A DNA stretch of 27,215 nt from Pseudomonadota bacterium (GTDB taxonomy: Bacteria > Pseudomonadota > Alphaproteobacteria > Sphingomonadales > Sphingomonadaceae): positions 1 to 27,215 of the forward strand of contig JAEZHP010000017.1 of NCBI GenBank assembly GCA_023416515.1, given 5' to 3'. Position numbers and translations under genes: made by a program. The notes under the pieces were generated by a model that searched no databases, had not been told where the DNA came from, and was given only the letters and a program-made list of their open reading frames with translations. Of this stretch, positions 6,712 to 12,716 are shown one piece after another (position 1 is the stretch's first letter; the number at the start of each line of letters is the position of its first letter).

Positions 6712-6745
6712 CAAAAAGAAAGGGCGCCCGAAACCGGACGCCCTT
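6712..6745 (-). terminator. Terminator of the acidic lipoprotein gene
   Basis: Imperfect stem AAGGGCG-C-CCG / CGG-A-CGCCCTT (6720-6745) around an AAAC loop. Read on the minus strand it is followed by TTTCTTTTTG, a good intrinsic terminator for the gene at 6772-7059. It also separates that gene from the convergent regulator gene. Confidence 0.75.
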
Positions 6746-6771
6746 CCCGAAAAAGCTCGAGCGTGAGCGGC

Positions 6772-7059
6772 TTACATGCCGCTGACGTTGCTCGAAACGC
6801 TGCCGTTGCTCGCGGCATTGTCGGTCGCGTCGACGCGGTCGGCCCGCTCGTCGGCGTCCTCGCGGACGGCGTCGGCCTTGTCCTCGAGAGCTTCGGCGGC
6901 CTGGTCGTTGCTGGTGTTATCGGCAACAGCCTCGAGGTTGTCGGCGATGTTCTCGGCGTTCGCCTCGATATTCTCGGCCTTCTGATCGTCCGCGCCGCCG
7001 CCGCACGCCGCCAGCGTGAGGAGACCAGCCGCGGCAGCGGCCTTCACCAAAATCTTCAT
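6772..7059 (-). CDS. Small acidic lipoprotein with Asn/Glu/Asp helical repeats
   Basis: A 95-residue protein. The signal peptide ends LLTLAAC (Cys19), followed by GGG. The mature part is strongly acidic, with repeating units such as AENIADN and EAVADN and heptad-like spacing, so probably a helical or coiled segment. The start at 7059 is chosen for the signal peptide and the AGGGG upstream; the open frame continues upstream without signal features. No enzymatic family is recognised. It is followed by a good terminator. Confidence 0.75.
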   Translation of the reverse strand: MKILVKAAAAAGLLTLAACGGGADDQKAENIEANAENIADNLEAVADNTSNDQAAEALEDKADAVREDADERADRVDATDNAASNGSVSSNVSGM

Positions 7060-7267
7060 GCTAGGAACCCCTTCTGAAGCTTCCACGAAAAGGGGCGCCT
7101 CGGCGGGCTGCCGGGAACGCCCTCTGGGGTGCTGAATCGCACAAGATTGCCAATCGCACAAGTCGACATAGGGCCCGATGCGGGGCGCGGCTGTGCCTCG
7201 CGACTTAAAGGCTTGCACATAACGGGTCCGGAACGGATGCTGACTCCACCGATTCGGGGGAATTCGC

Positions 7268-8650
7268 ATGGACTTAGCCGGCGAGTTGATCGGACTGGGT
7301 GCACTCGCAGTCCGCGAGGTGACACTGTTTGCCGCCGTCGGCTTCATCACGCTCGGAATCGGCGACCTTGCAGTCGACCTCATCTGGCTGGGGATGAGCG
7401 TAAAACGGATTGTCCGCCGAGCGCCTGCAGCGTCGGTCGACAGCCTGGCGGCACCGCAGCGCCCCGGCCGCCTCGTCCTCTTCGTTCCCGCCTGGCAGGA
7501 GGCGGAGGTGATCGGGCCGATGCTCCGCCACGCGCTCGGCCGGATCGATCATGGCGACTATCTGATCTACGTCGGCTGCTATCCCAACGATCCGGCGACG
7601 ATCGCCGCTGTAGACGCGGTCGCCGATCCGCGCGTGCGCAGCGTGATCGGCGCACGCGACGGTCCGTCGACCAAGGCGGACAATCTCAACCGGCTGTGGG
7701 AGAGGCTGCTCGCCGACGAGGCCGCGGACGGGTGGCAAGCGAAGGCGATCGTGCTTCACGACGCCGAGGACGTGGTCCATTCCGCGGAGCTCAAGCTGTT
7801 CGACAGCCTCATCGAGAGGTTCGACCTGGTCCAGCTTCCGGTCCTGCCGCTCATCGACGAGCGGTCGCGCTGGATCGCCGGCCATTATGCCGACGAGTTC
7901 GCCGAGGCCCATGGCAAGGAGATGGTGGTGCGCGCGGCGCTCGGAGCCGGGCTGCCGTCGGCGGGTGTCGGCTGCGCCATTGCCCGCGAAGCGCTCGAGG
8001 CACTGGCCGAGCGGGGCGGCGGCGAGCCGTTCGACTCGGCCAGCCTTACCGAGGATTACGAGCTCGGCCTGCGCCTGCGCGCGATGGGGCGTCGGGCAGC
8101 CTTCCTGCGCCTGCCCGCCGGGGCCGGGAGCCCGGCCGTCGCGACCCGCGAGCATTTCCCTTCGACCCTCGACGCCGCGGTCAGCCAGAAGGCGCGCTGG
8201 ATGGCCGGAATTGCTCTGAGCGGCTGGGACCGGCTGGGGTGGAGCGGCGGCCTCGCCGAGCGCTGGATGAGACTTCGCGACCGGCAGTCGCTGCTCGCCG
8301 CGCTGCTTCTTTGCGCGGCTTATTTCGTCCTTCTCACCGCTGCTCCGCTCGCGGCGGTCGCAACCGCGACCGGGCATGAGGCGGTGCTGCTGACGCCGAC
8401 GATCGAGGTGCTGACGGCAGTGGCGATGCTCTTGCTGTTGTGGCGACTGGCTATGCGCTTCGCGTTCGTGACCGGGGCCTATGGCTGGCGCGAGGGGCTG
8501 CGGGCGCTGCCCCGGGTGCTGGTCGGAAACGCGATCGCGATGCTCGCGGCTCGGAGGGCGGTGGCGCGCTACCTCCATGCCCGGCGCACCGGGCGTTCGG
8601 ACTGGGACAAGACAAGTCACGTCTTCCCGACGCAGCTTCCCGCGGAGTGA
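7268..8650 (+). CDS. NfrB-like membrane glycosyltransferase (GT2), short form
   Basis: A 460-residue inner-membrane family 2 glycosyltransferase. An N-terminal helix (about 17-43) precedes the catalytic domain: LFVPAWQEA (71-79), GPSTKADNLN (132-141), the acidic motif HDAED (164-168), TEDYELGLRL (261-270) and the QKARW signature (307-311). C-terminal membrane helices follow (about 342-400). This matches NfrB (phage N4 adsorption protein B), which builds a surface glycan with NfrA. E. coli NfrB is much longer and has a C-terminal c-di-GMP-binding MshEN domain, absent here. GGGGG lies seven bases before the ATG. The stop overlaps the start of the next gene, so the two are translationally coupled. 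Confidence 0.85.
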   Translation: MDLAGELIGLGALAVREVTLFAAVGFITLGIGDLAVDLIWLGMSVKRIVRRAPAASVDSLAAPQRPGRLVLFVPAWQEAEVIGPMLRHALGRIDHGDYLIYVGCYPNDPATIAAVDAVADPRVRSVIGARDGPSTKADNLNRLWERLLADEAADGWQAKAIVLHDAEDVVHSAELKLFDSLIERFDLVQLPVLPLIDERSRWIAGHYADEFAEAHGKEMVVRAALGAGLPSAGVGCAIAREALEALAERGGGEPFDSASLTEDYELGLRLRAMGRRAAFLRLPAGAGSPAVATREHFPSTLDAAVSQKARWMAGIALSGWDRLGWSGGLAERWMRLRDRQSLLAALLLCAAYFVLLTAAPLAAVATATGHEAVLLTPTIEVLTAVAMLLLLWRLAMRFAFVTGAYGWREGLRALPRVLVGNAIAMLAARRAVARYLHARRTGRSDWDKTSHVFPTQLPAE

Positions 8651-9675
8651 GAGGCCCGCCGCCACCCCTGCGCTTCCTCGGCCTGGTCGTCGGCGGCTGG
8701 GTCGCGGTTCGGATCCTGGTGCTGGCACCGGGCTGGACGGACGAGCCGGCGGAGGTCGCCGCGCAGGACCAGGGGCTTCCCGCGTCGGCCGCGCTTCCCG
8801 ACGCACCGCCGGCCGGAGGGCCCGCGCTTGTCCTGCAAGCAGAGCCGGCGCGGGAGCACGCGCTGGCGGCGGGGCCCTGGCGCCGGGCTTCGGCGGAGGC
8901 GGTGGGTTCGTGGCCTGACCTGATCCCGGCCCCGGCCCTGCCTTCACCGCTCGCCCCGTCGGCTCAGCCATTTCAGTCGGTCGCGGCGTTGCCGCCACCG
9001 CCGCCTGGTCTGGCTCAGCTCTTCCCGCCGGCCCGGCCGCCGGCGGAGCGTCAGCGGCGGTGGGCGGGATCGGCTTGGGTTTTCGTTCGCGACGGCGACG
9101 AGGCTTCCGCCCTCGCGCCGGCGGGGGAGCTGGGCGGGAGCCAGGCGGGCGCTCGGCTCACCTACCGGCTGTTCGGCCGGCGGGCGCCGCTGGCGCTGAG
9201 CGGGCGGATCTATGTGCCGATCGACCGGCCGGAGGGTGCGGAGGCGGCGGTCGGAGTGGACTGGCGGCCGCTTGCGGGCATCCCGATCCACCTGCTCGCC
9301 GAGCGGCGGCAGGCGCTGGGTGAGGCTGGGCGGTCGGACTTCGCTCTCACCGTCTATGGCGGCGGCGAGCGGCGGGTCGGGCCGGTTCGGGTCGAGGCGT
9401 GGGGACAGGCGGGCGCGGTCGGGGTGGAGGATCCGGACCTGTTCGCCGACGGGCTCGTCCGGGCGACCGCGCGGGTTGGACCGCTGGACGTCGGCGGCGG
9501 GGTGTGGGGCGGAGCGCAGCCGGACCTCGCACGCCTCGATGCCGGACCGCATGTCTCGGCGCGGCTGCCGCTCGAGAAAGCCAATCTGCGGCTGATGGCA
9601 GAGTGGCGCTTCCGGATCGCCGGGGACGCGGCGCCGGGATCCGGCCCCGCTTTGACCCTCGCGAGCGACTTTTGA
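8647..9675 (+). CDS. NfrA C-terminal-domain-like protein, membrane anchored
   Basis: A 342-residue protein starting at GTG 8647, which overlaps the upstream stop as GTGA. The open frame extends further upstream inside the glycosyltransferase gene but without plausible sequence there. A single membrane segment (about residues 9-28) is followed by an Ala/Pro-rich low-complexity region (30-165). A domain resembling the C-terminal part of NfrA follows (YRLFGRRAPLALSGRIY, AVGVDWRPLAGIPIHLLAE and a final LMAEWRF strand), possibly a beta-rich outer-membrane domain. The large TPR part of NfrA is missing. Coupling to the NfrB-like gene suggests they export or display the same surface glycan. Confidence 0.7.
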   Translation: MRGPPPPLRFLGLVVGGWVAVRILVLAPGWTDEPAEVAAQDQGLPASAALPDAPPAGGPALVLQAEPAREHALAAGPWRRASAEAVGSWPDLIPAPALPSPLAPSAQPFQSVAALPPPPPGLAQLFPPARPPAERQRRWAGSAWVFVRDGDEASALAPAGELGGSQAGARLTYRLFGRRAPLALSGRIYVPIDRPEGAEAAVGVDWRPLAGIPIHLLAERRQALGEAGRSDFALTVYGGGERRVGPVRVEAWGQAGAVGVEDPDLFADGLVRATARVGPLDVGGGVWGGAQPDLARLDAGPHVSARLPLEKANLRLMAEWRFRIAGDAAPGSGPALTLASDF

Positions 9676-9685
9676 GCCGCGACGC

Positions 9686-9717
9686 TTGACTCCGTACCAT
9701 GGTACGGATCCCATATG
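9686..9717 (+). promoter_or_regulatory. MerR-type operator/promoter, site B
   Basis: TTGACT (9686-9691), then the palindrome CCGTACCATGGTACGG (9692-9707), then CCATAT or CATATG at 9711-9717 (spacer 19 or 20). Twenty-five bases starting two before TTGACT are identical to site A in inverted orientation, and CATATG recurs at the same distance. It drives the glutaredoxin-MauE gene. Confidence 0.8.
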
Positions 9718-9750
9718 CCTTCCCGTCGTTCACTGACGAGGAGACTATCC

Positions 9751-10521
9751 GTGGCCACAAGGCTCGACACCCCGGCCCAGGCGGCCCAGCCGAAACGCGC
9801 CGTCCTCTACCGGATGGTGATGGACAAGCATGTCTGCCCGTGGGGCGTGAAGGCCAAGCACCTGCTCCGCCGCGCCGGCTACGAGGTCGATGACCGCTGG
9901 CTCACCACCCGCGAGGAGGTCGACGCGTTCAAGGCCAAGCACAAGGTCGCGACCACGCCCCAGACCTTCATCGGCGCCGAGCGAATCGGCGGCCATGACG
10001 ACCTTCGCCGATTTCTCGGCAAGAGGGTGCGCGATCCCAAGGCAGTCACCTACAAGCCCGTCGTCGCGATCTTCGCGATGACCGCGGCGATGGCCGCCGC
10101 GACCAGCCAGGCGGTGTTCGGGACTCCGTTCACGATCCGCGGCGCGGAATGGTTCATCGCGTTCAGCATGGCCGTGCTCGCGCTCCTGAAGCTTCGCGAC
10201 GTGGACGGCTTCGCGACCATGTTCCTGGGCTACGATTTGCTCGCAAAACGCTGGCTCCCTTATGCCTACATCTATCCGTTCGCCGAAGGACTGGCCGGCA
10301 TCCTGATGATCGCGATGGTCCTCAACTGGCTGTCGATCCCGATCGCATTGTTCATCGGCACGACCGGAGCGGTCAGCGTGTTCAAGGCGGTGTATATCGA
10401 CCGGCGCGAGCTCAAATGCGCCTGCGTCGGCGGCGACAGCAACGTTCCGCTGGGCTTCGTCTCGCTGACCGAGAATCTGATGATGATCGCCATGGCGGTC
10501 TGGATGCTCGTGCGGATGTGA
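9751..10521 (+). CDS. Glutaredoxin-MauE/DoxX-type fusion membrane protein
   Basis: A 256-residue two-domain protein. Residues 16-92 form a glutaredoxin-like fold with a single-Cys motif CPWG (Cys29) and TTPQTFIG before the cis-Pro. From about residue 102 come four membrane helices of a MauE/DoxX-like domain, ending with a conserved-looking CAC motif (Cys223, Cys225) and VPLGFVSLTEN. The GTG at 9751 is chosen because AGGAG lies seven bases upstream; the ATG at 9715 lies inside the promoter. The MerR-type operator just upstream links it to the regulator at 6301. Thiol/disulfide or metal handling at the inner membrane is the likely role. The precise substrate is unknown. Confidence 0.85.
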   Translation: MATRLDTPAQAAQPKRAVLYRMVMDKHVCPWGVKAKHLLRRAGYEVDDRWLTTREEVDAFKAKHKVATTPQTFIGAERIGGHDDLRRFLGKRVRDPKAVTYKPVVAIFAMTAAMAAATSQAVFGTPFTIRGAEWFIAFSMAVLALLKLRDVDGFATMFLGYDLLAKRWLPYAYIYPFAEGLAGILMIAMVLNWLSIPIALFIGTTGAVSVFKAVYIDRRELKCACVGGDSNVPLGFVSLTENLMMIAMAVWMLVRM

Positions 10522-10553
10522 CTCCGGCGGCGGGGGCGACGATTAGGCGAATC

Positions 10554-10580
10554 GGGCAGGCGCGTGCTAAGGCGCTGCCC
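10554..10580 (+). terminator. Hairpin downstream of the glutaredoxin-MauE gene
   Basis: GGGCAG pairs with CTGCCC, with an inner CGC/GCG pairing, 33 bases after the stop. There is no T run, so it is only a possible terminator. Confidence 0.35.
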
Positions 10581-10669
10581 AAGCGCCGGCGCCCCCATCT
10601 TTGCGCGCATGCCGGCCCCGGACGCTGCCCGCGTCCGCTTCGCGCCGCTCGACAAGGAGCCACGACCGA

Positions 10670-10888
10670 ATGAGTCAACAGCGTGATTTCTATATTGCCC
10701 GCGCCACCGAAGCGCGCCGCGACGCCGCGGCCGCGACCCTCGCCAACGTTCGCGAGCGCTGCCTTCGCGCCGCCGACGCCTGGGAAGCGATGGCCGACCG
10801 CGCCGAGCGCTCCGAGCGTCACCGCGAAGCCGACGCCGCCCGCAAGGCCGCGATGGTCGACGCCGCTCCGCAGCCAGTCGCCCACTAA
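10670..10888 (+). CDS. Small helical Ala/Arg/Glu-rich protein (72 aa)
   Basis: A cytoplasmic, strongly helical 72-residue protein with no signal peptide. AAGGAG lies ten bases before the ATG at 10670, and the longer frame upstream lacks one. The core (ARATEARRDAAAATLANV, CLRAADAWEAMADRAE) resembles the C-terminal half of the protein at 15520-15831. Such short proteins are frequent in sphingomonads (from memory). No function is known to me. Confidence 0.75.
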   Translation: MSQQRDFYIARATEARRDAAAATLANVRERCLRAADAWEAMADRAERSERHREADAARKAAMVDAAPQPVAH

Positions 10889-10896
10889 CATGTGCA

Positions 10897-10926
10897 GGCG
10901 CCCCCCGGCCTTGCCGGGCGGGCGCC
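10897..10926. terminator. Strong GC hairpin, terminator-like
   Basis: A 13-bp stem with one bulge (GGCGCCC...GGGCGCC outer, CCGGC/GCCGG inner) closes on CTT, just after the stop at 10888. It has no clear T tract. Confidence 0.4.
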
Positions 10927-10971
10927 GCGCGCGTTACCATCGCGGGGCCTGAAACCGGGGGGAGGCCCAGC

Positions 10972-11223
10972 ATGGATCGCCGCGCATTCATCCAAACCAT
11001 GGTCGCACTGGCTTCGGCCTCGCTCGGCCTCGTCGCGGCGCTCGCCTGGAACGAGGCGATCAAGGCGACGCTTGCGATGCTCGGCCTCGGCGACAGCCTC
11101 GCCGGCCTCTATGCCTATGCGATCGTCGCGACGGTTCTGGCCGTCGTCGTGCTGGTGTGGCTCGGCAAGCTCGCCGCGCGAGTCGGCGGCGAAGCGGCGT
11201 TCGTTCGCGAAGCCGAGGGCTAA
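10972..11223 (+). CDS. DUF5654-family membrane protein
   Basis: An 83-residue protein. The RRAFIQTMVALASASLGL-type N-terminal helix, WNEAIKATL and a second hydrophobic helix (about 46-66) match the small DUF5654 family of unknown function. GGGGAGG lies six bases before the ATG. It probably has two membrane helices with the charged C-terminus in the cytoplasm. It has no operon partner; the upstream hairpin at 10897-10926 separates it from the preceding gene. Confidence 0.8.
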   Translation: MDRRAFIQTMVALASASLGLVAALAWNEAIKATLAMLGLGDSLAGLYAYAIVATVLAVVVLVWLGKLAARVGGEAAFVREAEG

Positions 11224-11246
11224 AAGCGACACTCCGCCACGGTGGT

Positions 11247-11265
11247 GAAGTTCATGAAGTTCATG
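11247..11265. repeat. Short direct repeat of GAAGTTCAT
   Basis: Two adjacent copies of GAAGTTCAT follow the DUF5654 gene. The stretch 11224-11413 holds no convincing gene; it also carries the palindrome TTCCGCGCGGAA (11295-11306), a LexA-like box (11353-11367) and a 7-bp CACCTGC/GCAGGTG hairpin. Confidence 0.4.
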
Positions 11266-11352
11266 ACCTGGACGCAATTTTCGCGGCTGTGAACTTCCGC
11301 GCGGAACGAGCGCGCTCGAGGCACCCTCGCGGCGCCTGTCCGCATTTATGAT

Positions 11353-11367
11353 GTTCGCGATCCGTTC
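11353..11367. promoter_or_regulatory. LexA-like box (GTTC-N7-GTTC), downstream of the SRAP gene
   Basis: GTTC at 11353-11356 and 11364-11367 with exactly seven bases between, the alphaproteobacterial LexA site form. It lies near the 3' end of the SRAP gene rather than at its promoter, so its target is unclear and it may be chance. Confidence 0.35.
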
Positions 11368-11413
11368 CACCTGCCAGGATAAAGCAGGTGAAATCCTATT
11401 TTGCAAGCCCGGG

Positions 11414-12019
11414 TCAGGCGACCTGTTCGACCCGAAGGCTCCCGGCCGGGAGGGGCCTCAGGATCTCGCTCGCCGGGACGGCGGGGTCGAGCCAGGCGCT
11501 CCATTGGGCGCGGTCGAGGACGACGATCTGGCGGCTGTGATAGGGCGCGACGTCGGGGCCGGGCTCCGCGGTCAGCATCGTATAGGCCTCGCCGACCTCG
11601 GCCGTGCTGCGCCACAGGCCGGCGATGCAGAACCAGGGCTCGTCCGCCTTGGTGAACAGCCATTTGTGCTTGCGCTTAGACTTGGGGTCGCTGTGCGCGG
11701 TGAATTCGTAGAAGCCGTCGGCGACGATCAGGCAGCGGCCGCCGGTGGCGCTGTTGCCGAAGCTTCGCCCCTCCGAGCGGAAATTATAGACCGGCTTGCC
11801 CCCCGGCCCCGGCCACGACCAGCGGCGCTGGACGAGATCGGCCGTTCCTTCGCCGGCCTCCGCCGAGGCGCGGACGATCGGCGCGGTGTCGGTGATGCGC
11901 ACGTCGTCGCGCGGAGCGAGGTTGGGGATGCCCTCGGGGAAGCGGATGTTGATCCGCAGGTCCGAGAAGTCCTGGCGGATCGTCTCGATGTCCACCTTCA
12001 GCCGATAGTCGTTGCACAT
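11414..12019 (-). CDS. SRAP-domain protein (HMCES/YedK-like, SOS response-associated)
   Basis: A 201-residue SRAP protein. This family crosslinks to abasic sites in single-stranded DNA through its N-terminal Cys. All signature positions are present: Cys2 right after Met (MCNDYR), Asn in VYNFRSEGRSF, Glu in DGFYEF and His in PYHSRQIV. The length fits the family. The start at 12019 is fixed by the need for Cys2. It is divergent from a degenerate SRAP paralogue, and a LexA-like box (12102-12116) lies 83 bases upstream. It protects stalled replication at abasic sites (family knowledge). Confidence 0.92.
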   Translation of the reverse strand: MCNDYRLKVDIETIRQDFSDLRINIRFPEGIPNLAPRDDVRITDTAPIVRASAEAGEGTADLVQRRWSWPGPGGKPVYNFRSEGRSFGNSATGGRCLIVADGFYEFTAHSDPKSKRKHKWLFTKADEPWFCIAGLWRSTAEVGEAYTMLTAEPGPDVAPYHSRQIVVLDRAQWSAWLDPAVPASEILRPLPAGSLRVEQVA

Positions 12020-12094
12020 GGGGAGCGTTCATAGCGGGCCCGGCGCTCGGCGCGAACCGGGATCGAGCGGCGTGGAGGCGCGGCACTCCCAGCC

Positions 12095-12673
12095 ATGCCA
12101 TGTTCGTGCTACGTTCCGATCATGCGAGTCGAAGCCGAGCCCGAGCGCTCCGTCAGCTATGCCACCGGCCCGGCGCTGAGGCCCGGCGAGCCCGGCGCGG
12201 TGATCCGGGCCGCGCGCGGCGGCGGCTGGGAGCTGGTCAACCTCGCCTGGGGCTTCGCTCCGCCCGAGCCGGGCGGGCGGCCGATCACCTATGTCCGCGC
12301 CGAAGGGCGGAGCTTCGAGAGCCACCGCTGCCTGATCCCGGCCTCTGAGTTCACGGTCTCGAGCGGCCGCGGCGCCAAGCGGCGCAAGTGGCGCGCCACC
12401 CTCGCCGTCACCAACGACCTCTTCTACTTCGCCGGCCTGTGGCGCCCGGCGACACGCGACTGGCCGCCCAGCTACGCCCTCATCACCATCCCCGCCGGCC
12501 CCGACATCGCCCCGATCCAGGAGCGGCAGGCGGCGGTGATTAGGCGGGAGGACCGGATGGGGTGGCTGGAGCATCGGGAGCCGGAGGGGAAGCTGCTGGC
12601 GCCGCTGGCGAGAGGGAGCTTTTGGCTAGAGCAAGTTGGGCCGCTACGACGAAGCAAATCGTCCGCCTGCTAA
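12095..12673 (+). CDS. Degenerate SRAP-domain paralogue
   Basis: A 192-residue protein with the SRAP framework: ITYVRAEGRSFES, RCLIPASEF, FYFAGLWRP and SYALITIPAG. The functional positions differ. There is no Cys2 (a C-x2-Y remnant at 3-6 only if translation starts at 12095); the Asn is replaced in TYVRAEG; the GFYEW Glu is displaced (ASEF); and the His is Gln (PIQERQ). An alternative start is ATG 12122, which would leave the LexA-like box just upstream; neither has a good ribosome-binding site. The last residues after WLEQVG look like read-through into the lower-GC segment, as if its 3' end was replaced. It may be non-catalytic or modified in function. Confidence 0.72.
   Translation: MPCSCYVPIMRVEAEPERSVSYATGPALRPGEPGAVIRAARGGGWELVNLAWGFAPPEPGGRPITYVRAEGRSFESHRCLIPASEFTVSSGRGAKRRKWRATLAVTNDLFYFAGLWRPATRDWPPSYALITIPAGPDIAPIQERQAAVIRREDRMGWLEHREPEGKLLAPLARGSFWLEQVGPLRRSKSSAC
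12102..12116. promoter_or_regulatory. LexA-like box between the two SRAP genes
   Basis: GTTC at 12102-12105 and 12113-12116 separated by seven bases, the LexA site form of alphaproteobacteria. It is in the divergent control region of two SOS-response-associated peptidase-type genes, which makes it more credible than the isolated match. Confidence 0.5.
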
Positions 12674-12716
12674 AACGTGGTAGCAAGTAGAGCATCATGC
12701 GAGTTATGACCGTCAC

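Noticed and set aside
7274..8998. 574-codon minus-strand frame opposite the NfrB-like gene
   Set aside because: The plus strand carries all GT2 motifs. The minus frame is a compositional shadow.
11295..11360. Small minus-strand frame of about 41 codons ending near 11221
   Set aside because: No ribosome-binding site, Arg-rich low-information translation and overlap with the repeat elements.
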